Source: Streptomyces sp. BK340
GTDB taxonomy: Bacteria > Actinomycetota > Actinomycetes > Streptomycetales > Streptomycetaceae
DNA: 64,000 bases
Reading direction: 5' to 3'
NCBI RefSeq assembly: GCF_007827595.1
Contig: NZ_VISR01000001.1
Span: 496,001-560,000 of the forward strand
Shown piece after piece: positions 20,598-29,543 of this stretch. A program made the translations under genes and the position numbers. Every line of letters begins with the position of its first letter. Position 1 is the first letter of the stretch. Under the pieces are notes generated by a model. That model was given only the letters and a program-made list of their open reading frames with translations. It searched no databases and was not told the DNA's origin.

Positions 20598-21587
20598 GTG
20601 TCCGCAGTCGCACCCGACGGACGCAAGATGCTGCGCCTGGAGGTCCGCAACAGCCAGACCCCCATCGAGCGCAAGCCCGAGTGGATCAAGACTCGGGCGA
20701 AAATGGGCCCCGAGTACACGGCGATGCAGAAGCTCGTGAAGAGCGAGGGTCTGCACACCGTCTGCCAGGAAGCCGGCTGCCCGAACATCTACGAGTGCTG
20801 GGAGGACCGCGAGGCGACCTTCCTCATCGGCGGCGACCAGTGCACCCGGCGCTGTGACTTCTGCCAGATCGACACCGGCAAGCCCGAGGCCCTCGACCGT
20901 GACGAGCCGCGCCGGGTCGGCGAGTCCGTGGTCACCATGGACCTGAACTACGCCACCATCACCGGCGTCGCCCGCGACGACCTGGAGGACGGCGGCGCCT
21001 GGCTGTACGCGGAGACCGTGCGCCAGATCCACCAGCAGACCGCCGGGCGCGAGGCCGGCCGGACCAAGGTCGAGCTGCTGGCCCCCGACTTCAACGCGGT
21101 CCCCGAGCAGCTCGCCGAGGTCTTCTCCTCCCGTCCCGAGGTCTTCGCGCACAACGTCGAGACCGTGCCGCGGATCTTCAAGCGGATCCGCCCGGGCTTC
21201 CGCTACGAGCGCTCGCTGAAGGTCATCACCGAGGCCCGCGACTTCGGCCTGGTCACCAAGTCCAACCTGATCCTCGGCATGGGCGAGACCCGCGAGGAGG
21301 TCAGCGAGGCGCTCAGGCAGCTGCACGAGGCGGGCTGCGAGCTGATCACCATCACCCAGTACCTGCGCCCCTCGGTGCGCCACCACCCGGTGGAGCGCTG
21401 GGTGAAGCCGCAGGAGTTCGTGGAGCTGAAGGAGGAGGCCGAGCAGATCGGCTTCGCCGGTGTGATGTCCGGCCCGCTGGTCCGGTCCTCGTACCGCGCC
21501 GGGCGCCTGTACCAGATGGCGATGGAACAGCGCCGGTCCGCTGCTCCGCAGCCGGGCGGCGGCTCCATCGCGGCCCAGGCTGTGTGA
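20598..21587 (+). CDS. lipA: Lipoyl synthase (radical SAM)
   Basis: 329 residues. Inserts two sulfur atoms into the octanoyl group. The auxiliary 4Fe-4S cluster motif is C56-x4-C61-x5-C67 and the radical SAM motif is C82-x3-C86-x2-C89. The C-terminal [11 protein letters not shown] has the conserved RSSY serine that ligates the sacrificed cluster. GTG start with a CAGCAGGGAG-type site upstream. Forms the lipoate pathway with lipB. Confidence 0.96.
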   Translation: MSAVAPDGRKMLRLEVRNSQTPIERKPEWIKTRAKMGPEYTAMQKLVKSEGLHTVCQEAGCPNIYECWEDREATFLIGGDQCTRRCDFCQIDTGKPEALDRDEPRRVGESVVTMDLNYATITGVARDDLEDGGAWLYAETVRQIHQQTAGREAGRTKVELLAPDFNAVPEQLAEVFSSRPEVFAHNVETVPRIFKRIRPGFRYERSLKVITEARDFGLVTKSNLILGMGETREEVSEALRQLHEAGCELITITQYLRPSVRHHPVERWVKPQEFVELKEEAEQIGFAGVMSGPLVRSSYRAGRLYQMAMEQRRSAAPQPGGGSIAAQAV

Positions 21588-21603
21588 ATTCACGCACAAG
21601 CTG

Positions 21604-21617
21604 TTACTGGCCAGTAA
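21604..21617. promoter_or_regulatory. Perfect palindrome TTACTGGCCAGTAA
   Basis: A 14-base perfect palindrome, AT-richer at its ends, lying 17 bases after the lipA stop and before the terminator-like hairpin. It resembles a TetR-type operator more than a terminator, since no T-run follows. Confidence 0.4.
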
Positions 21618-21635
21618 TGGCCGAGTCGACGCGGT

Positions 21636-21670
21636 CCTGACCGTCCTCGCTGATGAGGACGACCGTCAGG
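21636..21670 (+). terminator. Hairpin after lipA
   Basis: CCTGAC and GTCCTC at 21636-21648 pair with GAGGAC and GTCAGG at 21655-21670 around a short loop, leaving an asymmetric internal bulge. Probable terminator of the lipBA unit. Confidence 0.55.
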
Positions 21671-21800
21671 GCCGCGTCAGCGTTTCGGCGCTCCGTATCA
21701 AGGCTTCATTGGCGTTTGACCGGCCGGTCACGCCCTGGTAACACCAATCAGTGACTCTGGTATCACGCGACGTACACCCGACCGAGGGGGGACCTCGATC

Positions 21801-21998
21801 ATGCAGGCCGCGCCCGTCCGCGCCACCGCCATTCCGTCCTTCACCGACGCGCTGCGCGCCGTGGAGTCCCTGCTCATGAGCGGCGGCCAGCGCACCGCCC
21901 GCCGCAACGCCTGGACCTCCGTGCTGGAGGACCGCCGCCGCGCCAAGGACCGGGTCGAGGCGCAGCGCGTGCTCGAACAGGCCCGTACCCGCTCCTGA
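21801..21998 (+). CDS. Small conserved hypothetical protein downstream of lipA
   Basis: 65 residues, rich in Arg and Ala, with no membrane segment. The sequence MQAAPVRATAIPSFTDALRA followed by a helical, charged half (RRRAKDRVEAQRVLEQ) and strong G/C in third positions supports a real gene. GAGGGGGGACC lies upstream. Function unknown; its position between lipA and the DUF4191 gene appears conserved in Streptomyces as far as I recall. Confidence 0.6.
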   Translation: MQAAPVRATAIPSFTDALRAVESLLMSGGQRTARRNAWTSVLEDRRRAKDRVEAQRVLEQARTRS

Positions 21999-22059
21999 AA
22001 CCTCTCCTCGCCGGGCACTGCCGTCGTGGGCACTCCCGGGGGCACGTAGACTTCGTGGC

Positions 22060-22761
22060 ATGGCGAGGAAGGAAACCGCGGCGGACGCCGCGAACGCAGG
22101 GCGACTGAAGCAGATCGCCCTTACGTACAAGATGACCCGTAAGGCCGACAAGAAGATCGGTCTTGTGCTGGCGGCCGTCGGTATCGGCACCCTCGGTGTC
22201 TTCCTCGCGATCGGCTTCGTGACCGGCTACCCGGTCTATCTCGGCATCCTGGGCCTGCTGCTGGCCTTCCTGGCGACGGCGATCGTTTTCGGCCGCCGCG
22301 CCGAGCGTGCCGCGTTCGGGCAGATGGAGGGCCAGCCGGGCGCCGCAGCGGCCGTGCTGGACAACATCGGCCGGGGCTGGACGACGACTCCGGCGGTGGC
22401 GATGAACCGCAGCCAGGACGTGGTGCACCGCGCGGTCGGCAAGGCCGGCATCGTGCTGGTCGCCGAGGGCAACCCGAACCGGGTGAAGAGCCTGCTGGCC
22501 GCCGAGAAGAAGAAGATGAACCGCATCGTGGCGGACGTGCCGGTGCACGACGTGATCGTGGGCAACGGCGAGGGCCAGATCGAGCTGAAGAAGCTGCGCA
22601 CGACCATGCTGAAGTACCCGCGCGTACTGACCGGCCCCCAGGTGACCACGACCAACGACCGGCTGCGCGCCATGGGCGACCTGATGAGCAACATGCCGCT
22701 GCCGAAGGGTCCGATGCCGAAGGGCATGCGGATGCCGAAGGGCGGGCCGAAGGCCCGCTAG
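22060..22761 (+). CDS. DUF4191 integral membrane protein
   Basis: 233 residues. A basic N-terminus ([18 protein letters not shown]) precedes two adjacent transmembrane segments ([20 protein letters not shown] and [19 protein letters not shown]). The rest is a soluble domain ending in a Met/Pro/Lys-rich tail ([20 protein letters not shown]). It matches the DUF4191 family, found next to lipA in actinobacteria. Function unknown. Confidence 0.85.
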   Translation: MARKETAADAANAGRLKQIALTYKMTRKADKKIGLVLAAVGIGTLGVFLAIGFVTGYPVYLGILGLLLAFLATAIVFGRRAERAAFGQMEGQPGAAAAVLDNIGRGWTTTPAVAMNRSQDVVHRAVGKAGIVLVAEGNPNRVKSLLAAEKKKMNRIVADVPVHDVIVGNGEGQIELKKLRTTMLKYPRVLTGPQVTTTNDRLRAMGDLMSNMPLPKGPMPKGMRMPKGGPKAR

Positions 22762-22777
22762 TCCTCCTCGTACGAGA

Positions 22778-22812
22778 AAGGGGGCGCCCGACCACTGGTC
22801 GGGCGCCCCCTT
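22778..22812. terminator. Bidirectional terminator between DUF4191 and RDD genes
   Basis: A perfect 17-bp stem (AAGGGGGCGCCCGACCA pairing with 22796-22812) with a one-base loop lies between two convergent genes. A 16-base segment CTTCGTCGTACGAGGT occurs at 22810 and is repeated 20 bases further on. Confidence 0.85.
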
Positions 22813-22845
22813 CGTCGTACGAGGTCCGGCTTCGTCGTACGAGGT

Positions 22846-23313
22846 TCAGCTCCGGACTTCCACGGTCTTCGCGACCCGGTCGTGCAGGCCGCGGCCGTCC
22901 CGGTCCCAGATCAGGGCGGGGATCGCCAGGCACAGCAGGACCGTCCGCAGCAGGGCGCGCGGCGGGTTGACCGTGCCGGTCTGCAGGGCCACGACCCGGA
23001 TGCCGAAGAGACGCTTGCCCGGGGTGAAGCCGATCGTGCCGACCGTGAGGGCGCTCATCACGAAGAAGATGAGCAGGGCCCAGTTGCTGGTGGCGGGGCT
23101 GTTGCCATGCGTGATCAGGCCGTATGCGATCAACACGCACAGCCCCCAGTCCACGGCCAGGGCACCGAGCCGCCTGCCGGGCCGTGCGATCGAGTTCGGT
23201 CCGTCCTGCGGGAGGCCGAGCTGCTCGCCCCGGTACCCGAAGTCGGCGCCGGCTTCTTCCATGGCCGCGCGCGGCCCGGAGAGCCACGACCCCATTGCTT
23301 GCCTGTTGTCCAC
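22846..23313 (-). CDS. RDD-family membrane protein
   Basis: 155 residues with three hydrophobic segments. [21 protein letters not shown] contains the R-x-x-A-x-x-x-D pattern that names the RDD family, and [13 protein letters not shown] and [15 protein letters not shown] complete it. Role unknown, possibly transport-related. GTG start at 23313; an ATG at 23295 is an alternative. It is divergent from glnA, a neighbourhood common in Streptomyces. Confidence 0.85.
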   Translation of the reverse strand: MDNRQAMGSWLSGPRAAMEEAGADFGYRGEQLGLPQDGPNSIARPGRRLGALAVDWGLCVLIAYGLITHGNSPATSNWALLIFFVMSALTVGTIGFTPGKRLFGIRVVALQTGTVNPPRALLRTVLLCLAIPALIWDRDGRGLHDRVAKTVEVRS

Positions 23314-23387
23314 CCGTCCACGGTACGCGCCCGGAATCGGGCCGGGCGCACAGGGGTGTGTCGGCGCTACGGTGGAACAGTGGCCGG

Positions 23388-23425
23388 TTAACTTCTGCGA
23401 AACAAACGGGTCACGCCCGAGAAAT
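23388..23425 (+). promoter_or_regulatory. GlnR box upstream of glnA
   Basis: Four half-sites with exact 6-base spacers: TTAAC (23388-23392), GAAAC (23399-23403), GTCAC (23410-23414), GAAAT (23421-23425). This follows the actinobacterial GlnR consensus GTnAC-n6-GAAAC-n6-GTnAC-n6-GAAAC. It ends 96 bases before the glnA ATG, consistent with nitrogen-responsive control. Confidence 0.88.
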
Positions 23426-23521
23426 CACCCGTCCCTAGGGTCGGATGCAGCGTGTGCCACCGCACTGGCCGCACGAACGATCTACCACCCCGGCGGGACG
23501 GTCGGGAGTAGGAGGAGCTGG

Positions 23522-24931
23522 ATGTTCCAGAACGCCGACGAGGCCAAGAAGTTCATCGCGGACGAGGACGTCAAGTTCGTCGACGTCCGTTTCTGCGACC
23601 TGCCGGGCGTCATGCAGCACTTCACCGTGCCCGTCGAGGCGTTCGACCCGGACGAGGAGCTGGCCTTCGACGGATCGTCGATCCGTGGTTTCCAGGCCAT
23701 CCACGAGTCCGACATGGCTCTGCGCGCCGACCTCTCCACGGCCCGTGTGGACCCGTTCCGCCGCGACAAGACCCTCAACGTCAACTTCTTCATCCACGAC
23801 CCGATCACGGGCGAGCAGTACTCCCGTGACCCGCGCAACGTGGCCAAGAAGGCCGAGGCCTACCTCGCGTCGACCGGTATCGCGGACACCGCGTACTTCG
23901 GTCCCGAGGCCGAGTTCTACGTCTTCGACTCCGTCCGCTTCGCCACCAGCGCGAACGAGTCCTTCTACCACATCGACTCCGAGGCGGGTGCCTGGAACAC
24001 CGGCGCCGTGGAGAACAACCGTGGCTACAAGGTCCGCTACAAGGGCGGCTACTTCCCGGTCCCGCCGGTCGACCACTTCGCCGACCTGCGCGCCGAGATC
24101 TCCCTGGAGCTGGACAGGCAGGGCCTGAAGGTCGAGCGCCAGCACCACGAGGTCGGCACCGCCGGCCAGGCCGAGATCAACTACAAGTTCAACACGCTGC
24201 TCGCCGCGGCCGACGACCTCCAGCTCTTCAAGTACATCGTGAAGAACGTGGCCTGGCGCAACGGCAAGACCGCGACCTTCATGCCGAAGCCGATCTTCGG
24301 TGACAACGGCTCGGGCATGCACGTGCACCAGTCGCTGTGGACCAACGGCGACCCGCTGTTCTACGACGAGGCCGGTTACGCGGGCCTGTCGGACACCGCC
24401 CGCTACTACATCGGCGGCATCCTCAAGCACGCCCCGTCGCTGCTGGCCTTCACCAACCCGACGGTGAACTCCTACCACCGTCTGGTCCCGGGCTTCGAGG
24501 CGCCGATCAACCTGGTGTACTCGCAGCGCAACCGCTCCGCCGCGATGCGCATCCCGATCACGGGCTCCAACCCGAAGGCCAAGCGCGTCGAGTTCCGCGC
24601 GCCCGACTCCTCCGGCAACCCGTACCTCGCCTTCTCGGCGCTGCTCCTCGCGGGCCTCGACGGCATCAAGAACAAGATCGAGCCGGCCGAGCCGATCGAC
24701 AAGGACCTCTACGAGCTGGCTCCCGAGGAGCACGCGAACGTGGCCCAGGTCCCGACCTCGCTGCCGGCCGTCCTCGACTCGCTCGAGGCCGACCACGAGT
24801 TCCTCCTCCAGGGCGACGTGTTCACGCCGGACCTGATCGAGACGTGGATCGACCTCAAGCGCACCACCGAGATCGCGCCGCTGCAGCTGCGTCCGCACCC
24901 GCACGAGTTCGAGCTGTACTTCGACGTGTGA
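23522..24931 (+). CDS. glnA: Glutamine synthetase type I
   Basis: 469 residues. Makes glutamine from glutamate, ammonia and ATP as a cytosolic dodecamer. [36 protein letters not shown], the ATP-binding [14 protein letters not shown] and NRSAAMRIP are all intact. The adenylylation site Tyr397 is present in [11 protein letters not shown] at the same residue number as in E. coli, so covalent control by GlnE is expected. AGGAGGAG precedes ATG 23522. An upstream GlnR box adds transcriptional nitrogen control. A strong hairpin follows. Confidence 0.98.
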   Translation: MFQNADEAKKFIADEDVKFVDVRFCDLPGVMQHFTVPVEAFDPDEELAFDGSSIRGFQAIHESDMALRADLSTARVDPFRRDKTLNVNFFIHDPITGEQYSRDPRNVAKKAEAYLASTGIADTAYFGPEAEFYVFDSVRFATSANESFYHIDSEAGAWNTGAVENNRGYKVRYKGGYFPVPPVDHFADLRAEISLELDRQGLKVERQHHEVGTAGQAEINYKFNTLLAAADDLQLFKYIVKNVAWRNGKTATFMPKPIFGDNGSGMHVHQSLWTNGDPLFYDEAGYAGLSDTARYYIGGILKHAPSLLAFTNPTVNSYHRLVPGFEAPINLVYSQRNRSAAMRIPITGSNPKAKRVEFRAPDSSGNPYLAFSALLLAGLDGIKNKIEPAEPIDKDLYELAPEEHANVAQVPTSLPAVLDSLEADHEFLLQGDVFTPDLIETWIDLKRTTEIAPLQLRPHPHEFELYFDV

Positions 24932-24977
24932 TATAGCCCCAGGTCGGAGCGGTCATTCGCTCCCCTGAGCCGTCCGT

Positions 24978-25027
24978 GGGCCGTCGGCCGGCTCTCCCAG
25001 CACGGGAGAGCCGGCCGACGGCCTTTT
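24978..25027 (+). terminator. Strong terminator after glnA
   Basis: GGCCGTCGGCCGGCTCTCCC (from 24979) pairs perfectly with its complement ending at 25023 around a short loop, directly followed by TTTT. Confidence 0.9.
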
Positions 25028-25106
25028 CGGCCCCAGGGTGCCAGGGCCCGGCTCAGGCCGCGTCGTCCTGGCGCTCGTCGGGCACGGCGCCGGATGCCGT
25101 CGGCCG

Positions 25107-25247
25107 TCAGGCGCGGGGTGTCTCTCCCGCCTTCCCCCGCCAGTGGGCGAGCTCGTTGCCGGTGATCAGGGTGTGGGGGTGGTCCTCACCCAGCACCCGA
25201 ACCTGGTCGGCCAGCAGCAGCTCGCACGCGGCTGCGGCACCGGCCGT
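25107..25247 (-). pseudogene. C-terminal relic of a TPR (kinesin-light-chain-like) protein
   Basis: 46 sense codons then TGA. The peptide reads CELLLADQVRVLGEDHP followed by HTLITGNELAHWRGKAGE, which is the typical last repeat of Streptomyces NB-ARC/TPR proteins. An in-frame stop at 25248-25250 closes it on the N-terminal side, and no start or further repeats exist. It lies in the otherwise gene-free stretch after glnA. Read as a leftover of a deleted or rearranged gene. Confidence 0.6.
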
Positions 25248-25332
25248 TCACGACACGGCCGCCACCGGGAACGACGCTCCCGGTGGCGGCCCTTGGCCGT
25301 TGTTCACGACCCGTGTCCTTCCGGCTGTGGCC

Positions 25333-25584
25333 TCAGCCCACCACGACCACCACGACGGGAGTGTTGAACCCGTTGTTGAAGCCGAAGCCGTTGTTGAAGC
25401 CGAAGAAGCCGTTGTTGCCGAAGCAGTTGCCCCGCCAGCCGTTGTTGAAGCAGCCACGGTTGGTGGACACGTGGGTCGAGGTTGCTGCCGACGCGGTACC
25501 TGCCGTGCTGATCGCTGCTCCGCCGAGCATCAGGACGCCGACGGCGGACACTGCGGCTATGCGCCGCGCACGATGTGCATTCAT
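25333..25584 (-). CDS. Tiny secreted Asn/Gly/Phe-repeat protein with hexavaline tail
   Basis: 83 residues. A Sec signal (NAHRARRIAAVSAVGVLMLGG, cleavage after TASA) leaves a mature peptide of about 50 residues. That contains two Cys (GCFNNGW and NCFGNNG), repeated NNGF/FGFNNGF units, and ends in NTPVVVVVVG. No enzyme motif. Low-complexity N/G/F repeats plus a beta-branched tail suggest a self-assembling surface or cell-wall peptide, which is inference; it is not a chaplin or rodlin by motif. A tandem GGAAGGAAGG ribosome site precedes ATG 25584. I do not recognise the family. Confidence 0.7.
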   Translation of the reverse strand: MNAHRARRIAAVSAVGVLMLGGAAISTAGTASAATSTHVSTNRGCFNNGWRGNCFGNNGFFGFNNGFGFNNGFNTPVVVVVVG

Positions 25585-25860
25585 GGATCCACCTTCCTTC
25601 CACCCCTCGTGCGGCTTTCCGGGCACGAGACGGATGGCCGCGACCAGGGAGTGAGGAGTCCCGCGCGGGTAGGGGGTGCCGCACGACGAGTGGGAGAAGC
25701 AGGGCAGACGACGTCGGACACCCTGCGGTGCGGCTCTCACCCGAAATGCTAGCCGTTCGGCGACCACCCAGCATCCCGGGCAACCTTTGCCGCTTCCCAT
25801 GCTTCCTACTCTCGGGGGATCATCCTCCTGGTTCTGTCCGACGAGAGAGGTTGAACGGGG

Positions 25861-26118
25861 ATGTCCGAACAGGACGGCTGGGAGCGCGATTTCGATCACA
25901 GATGGGCGAACTCCGCCGAGCACAAGGAGCCCTCCGCACGGGCCCGGATGCTCGCCGCCCGCTGGAAGGAGAACCCTCCGGACCCGGCGCCGTTCCGCGC
26001 CGACCCGGACCCGGTGGGGCCGCGGCGGTCGTCGTGGGTGTCGACGGTCGTGGTGCTGGGCTGCGTGGCCGCGGTGATAGTGCTGCTCGGGTACGCGCAG
26101 ATGCGTTCTCCGTACTAG
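25861..26118 (+). CDS. Small single-pass membrane protein
   Basis: 85 residues. The first 57 are charged and soluble (ERDFDHRWANSAEHKEPSAR and an acidic/Pro segment). One transmembrane helix near the C-terminus (WVSTVVVLGCVAAVIVLLGY) leaves a short tail, so it is likely N-in with a cytoplasmic head. Codon use is typical. Only 20 bases separate it from the HEAT-repeat gene, so the two are probably co-transcribed. Function unknown. Confidence 0.75.
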   Translation: MSEQDGWERDFDHRWANSAEHKEPSARARMLAARWKENPPDPAPFRADPDPVGPRRSSWVSTVVVLGCVAAVIVLLGYAQMRSPY

Positions 26119-26138
26119 AGACAACGGGAGTTCAGGGG

Positions 26139-27509
26139 ATGCGCGAGGGGGCCCGGGCCGCGCGACGGCTGGCCGAGGGCGCGGTGCTGCGGGACGTGAT
26201 CGACACGAGCGACCCGAGCGCCTGGCTGGGGCTGGACGAGCAGGTGCGGGCGGAGGAGTGGTACTTCCCGCCGTACGTCGCACCCGCCTGGGAGGAGACG
26301 GCCGGCGGGCGTTCGCTGACGGCCGCCCTGCGCGCCGGCGGCCCGCTCACCGAGGGGCAGCTCGCACTCGCCCTGTGTCACCGGGACGGCCGGATCCGGC
26401 ACCGGGCGCTGGGCCGGGTCGCCGGGTTTCCCGCGCTGCTGCCGCTGGTGGCCGTGCGGTGTACCGACTGGGCTCAGCCGGTGCGGGATCGGGCCAGGGA
26501 GCGGTTCGCCGAGGCGCTGGACGCGGAGGCGGCCGCACGGCTCGCCCCGCTGGTCCGGCGCCTCGCCGACCGCCACCGGGGCGACTTCGCCCTCGGCCTG
26601 CTGGGCGAGGTGCTGCGGCAGGCGCCCGGCGAGCGGCTGGCGCCCCTCCTCGCCTCCCCCGACCGCCCGGTACGCCGCTTCGCGTACCGCCTCTCCGTCG
26701 AGGAGGGGCTGCTCTCCCCCGCCGAGCTGGCCCGCGCGGCCGCCCGGGACGACGACGCCGTCGTCCAGAACCTGTGCGCCGATGCCGCCCTGGCGGCCGT
26801 GGGGGAAGCGGACGCGGAGGAGGTGCTGGGGGCGCTGCTCGGCGCCCGCAGTCCGCGGGCCCGGTCCGCCGGGGTGACCGCGCTGCGGCGCCTGGAGCGG
26901 CCCGGGCCGGCCGTCGGGTTCCTGGCGGACCGGTCCGCGCTGGTGCGGGCCTGCGCCCGGTATGTCGTACGGCAGAACGGGACGGATCCGCTGCCCTGGT
27001 ACCGGGACCGGTGCGCCGACCCCGGTGACCCCGCGCTGCCGCCGGGTGCCGCGATCGGGCTGGCGGAGTGCGGGACCCACGCGGACGCCGCCCTGCTGTG
27101 GCCGCTGCTGGACCACCCGGTGCCCGGCGTGCGGGCCAGGGCGGTGGCCGGGCTGCGCGCGCTGGACGTGACGGACCTGCCGCGGATGCGGCGGCTGCTG
27201 GACGATCCGGCGCCCGGGGTCGTCGGCGAGGCCACCCTCGCCCTGCTCCCCTCGGCCGGACTGCTGCCCGAGCCGTGGCTGGCGGAGCGGCTGGCGGCGG
27301 GGCGGCCGCGCTGGGTACGGGTGTCGGCGTACCGGTTGCTGGACGCGCACGGAGGCGTCGCACGGCTGCGGGCGGCCGTGGCGCTGCTCGGTGACACGGA
27401 CGAGCGGCTGCGCACACGGGCCGAACTGGCCGTGCGGCGGACCCGGCCGTGGGGAGCGGACGCCGAGGTCGCGGAGCTGCTCGGCCGGGCCCGCGCCCAC
27501 CTGGGCTGA
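26139..27509 (+). CDS. HEAT-repeat-like protein
   Basis: 456 residues, soluble, almost entirely Ala/Leu/Arg-rich helices in repeats (for example RHRALGRVAGFPALLPLV, PVRRFAYRLSVEEG, SPRARSAGVTALRRLERPGP, VPGVRARAVAGLRAL). This is the pattern of HEAT/Armadillo-type scaffolds. No catalytic motif. ATG 26139 follows TTCAGGGG; the frame extends far upstream without coding character. It probably binds another protein; the partner is unknown. The small membrane protein just upstream is a candidate. Confidence 0.75.
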   Translation: MREGARAARRLAEGAVLRDVIDTSDPSAWLGLDEQVRAEEWYFPPYVAPAWEETAGGRSLTAALRAGGPLTEGQLALALCHRDGRIRHRALGRVAGFPALLPLVAVRCTDWAQPVRDRARERFAEALDAEAAARLAPLVRRLADRHRGDFALGLLGEVLRQAPGERLAPLLASPDRPVRRFAYRLSVEEGLLSPAELARAAARDDDAVVQNLCADAALAAVGEADAEEVLGALLGARSPRARSAGVTALRRLERPGPAVGFLADRSALVRACARYVVRQNGTDPLPWYRDRCADPGDPALPPGAAIGLAECGTHADAALLWPLLDHPVPGVRARAVAGLRALDVTDLPRMRRLLDDPAPGVVGEATLALLPSAGLLPEPWLAERLAAGRPRWVRVSAYRLLDAHGGVARLRAAVALLGDTDERLRTRAELAVRRTRPWGADAEVAELLGRARAHLG

Positions 27510-27627
27510 GGTGCCCGCACGCGCAGGAAGCCTTTGCTGCCCCTAGGTGTGCTCGCGACCTCCTCATGGCATTCCGCAGGTGCACACTGGACATCGGGAC
27601 GAGTGCCTGACTGCGGGGTGATGCAAG

Positions 27628-28545
27628 ATGCAGAGCCGCTTCCGGAGCGATCGGCGTCTGACCGTGCGAATGACGGTCACGATGTTCCTGCTCGGGCTGC
27701 TGTACGTGGCCTTCGTCGCCGCGTTGATCGTGTTGCTGAAGTCCTGGCTGCTGGTCGTGGTCCTGGTCGGGGCGATGTTCGTGGCGCAGTTCTGGTTCTC
27801 CGACCGGATCGCGATGTTCGCCATGCACGGGCAGGTCGTGGAACGCGAGGAGTACCCCGAGCTGCACGCGGTGGTCGACCGGCTCTGCGCGATCGCGGAC
27901 ATGCCGAAGCCGGTGGTCGCCGTCTCCAACATGGACATGCCGAACGCGTTCGCGACCGGGCGCAATCCCGACCACGCCGTGGTCTGTGTGACCACCGGGC
28001 TGCTGCGGCGGCTGGAGCCCGCGGAGCTTGAGGGTGTGCTCGCGCACGAGCTGTCGCACGTGGCGCACAAGGACGTCGCCGTGATCACGATCGCGTCCTT
28101 CCTCGGGGTGATCGCGGGGCTGATCGTCCGGTTCGCCTTCTACTCGCAGCTCTTCGGTGGCCGCAGGGACCAGAACACCGCCGTCGTGTTCGCGGCCGTG
28201 ATGGGGGTCTCGGCGGCCGTGTACGCGATCAGCTTCCTGCTGATCCGGGCCCTGTCCCGGTACCGGGAACTGGCGGCGGACCGCGCGGCCGCTCTGCTGA
28301 CCGGCCGGCCCTCGGCGCTGGCGTCGGCGCTCACCAAGGTCACCGGGGACATCGCCCGGATCCCGACCAAGGACCTGCGCACGGCACAGGCCTTCAACGC
28401 CTTCTACTTCACCCCGGCGACGGGCAAGGAGCCCGGCATCGAGCGGTTCTTCTCCACCCACCCGACCCTGGAGCAGCGGCTGGAGCAGCTCGGGCGGATC
28501 TCCGCGGAGCTGGGTGAGGCGACCGCTCCCGGAAAGGCGGGCTGA
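27628..28545 (+). CDS. htpX: HtpX-type membrane zinc metalloprotease (M48B)
   Basis: 305 residues. Two N-terminal transmembrane helices (MFLLGLLYVAFVAALIVLL, LVVVLVGAMFVAQFWF) and two more after the active site place the protease domain at the cytoplasmic membrane face. The zinc motif is H140-E141-LS-H144 (AHELSHVAHKD), with the third ligand Glu in YRELAADR. HtpX degrades damaged membrane proteins. It sits directly before pspAB, a pairing known in actinobacteria and linked to envelope stress. Confidence 0.92.
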   Translation: MQSRFRSDRRLTVRMTVTMFLLGLLYVAFVAALIVLLKSWLLVVVLVGAMFVAQFWFSDRIAMFAMHGQVVEREEYPELHAVVDRLCAIADMPKPVVAVSNMDMPNAFATGRNPDHAVVCVTTGLLRRLEPAELEGVLAHELSHVAHKDVAVITIASFLGVIAGLIVRFAFYSQLFGGRRDQNTAVVFAAVMGVSAAVYAISFLLIRALSRYRELAADRAAALLTGRPSALASALTKVTGDIARIPTKDLRTAQAFNAFYFTPATGKEPGIERFFSTHPTLEQRLEQLGRISAELGEATAPGKAG

Positions 28546-28579
28546 AAACTTGAGACGGCTGCGGAAGGCGGGCTGAACC

Positions 28580-29167
28580 TTGGGGCTGCTGGACATCCTG
28601 CTCGGGCGCACGAAGCCCGTCGCGCCCGACCTCGACCAGCTGTTCGCGCTGCCGTCGGCGGCCGTGACGCTCGAGGCCGCGGCCGGGTTCACGCCGACCG
28701 GCGAGGGCGCGGTGTGCTTCGCCACGGTCGAGGGCGCGGCTTTCGAACAGACCCGCCGGGAGGTCCAGGCGCTGCTCGACGCGGACGCGGAGCGTGGAGG
28801 AGGCCCCCCGGTGGAACTCGTCCAGGACGGCTACGGCTATTCCTGGCTGGTCTCCCGGCGGACCCCCGACCAGCTGCCCCAGCTGGTCAACGACCTGCAC
28901 GCGGTGAACAGCTCGCTGGAGGTGAACGGCTTCGGGCCGCAGCTGCTGTGCTCCCTCGCCGCGTTCCAGGACGAGCGGGAACGGCGTCTGGCCCTCGTCT
29001 ACCTCTACAAGCGCGGCACCTTCTACCCCTTCGCGCCCCTGCCCGGCGCCGCCGAACGCCGGGACAGCGCGCTGGAGTTGCAGGTGAAGGCCGTGCTCGC
29101 GAACGACCTCAGGACCGAGCAGGACCTGAGCCGCTGGTTCCCGGTGTGGGGAGCCCCCGGCCTGTGA
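28580..29167 (+). CDS. pspAB: PspA-associated protein PspAB
   Basis: 195 residues with the family start MGLLDILLGRTKP and the conserved EVNGFGPQLLCSLAAF and LVYLYKRGTFYPFAP. PspAB proteins accompany PspA and HtpX in actinobacterial membrane-stress loci. The start is a TTG at 28580, preceded by GGAAGG. The block GGCGGGCTGAA followed by CTTG occurs at the htpX stop and again at this start, so the initiation region may derive from a short duplication. Probably co-transcribed with htpX. Confidence 0.85.
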   Translation: MGLLDILLGRTKPVAPDLDQLFALPSAAVTLEAAAGFTPTGEGAVCFATVEGAAFEQTRREVQALLDADAERGGGPPVELVQDGYGYSWLVSRRTPDQLPQLVNDLHAVNSSLEVNGFGPQLLCSLAAFQDERERRLALVYLYKRGTFYPFAPLPGAAERRDSALELQVKAVLANDLRTEQDLSRWFPVWGAPGL

Positions 29168-29183
29168 CCGGGAGCTCGGCTGC

Positions 29184-29453
29184 TCACCTGCTCTTCTCGC
29201 GCTCCTGACGCCGGGCCTCGAAGGGCCGCTCGCGCCGGTAGCGGCGCTCCCACCTGGCCTGACGGTCCCGGCGCTCGCGGTAGGCCTGATAAGTGGCGGG
29301 GCCGCCCGGCTGTCCCCCTCCGGTGGACGCGGTCCGGCCCCGTCCGTACCGCAGGTGGAGGAGGAGCACGGCGACGGCGGCGAGCCACCAGGTGTGGTTC
29401 CCGAATCCGAGGATCACCAGGACGGCGGTCCCGGACAGGACGATGGTGCCCAT
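29184..29453 (-). CDS. Small membrane protein with basic C-terminal tail
   Basis: 89 residues. Two short hydrophobic stretches (TIVLSGTAVLVILGFG, WWLAAVAVLLLHLRYG) are followed by a highly charged Arg-rich tail (RERRDRQARWERRYRRERPF). Likely a two-pass membrane protein with a cytoplasmic, possibly nucleic-acid- or lipid-binding tail. Convergent with pspAB, 16 bases away. Function unknown. Confidence 0.65.
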   Translation of the reverse strand: MGTIVLSGTAVLVILGFGNHTWWLAAVAVLLLHLRYGRGRTASTGGGQPGGPATYQAYRERRDRQARWERRYRRERPFEARRQEREKSR

Positions 29454-29543
29454 GGCGGTCCTCCGTTCGCGTGGATGTGTGATCGGCGTGAATCCAGCGT
29501 AGGGACGCCGTCACTCGGAGTGCATCCCGATTTCCGTGAGTGA

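Noticed and set aside
24976..25752. A 258-codon plus-strand frame after glnA
   Set aside because: It begins inside the glnA terminator and runs antisense to the TPR relic and the small secreted protein; no coding pattern.
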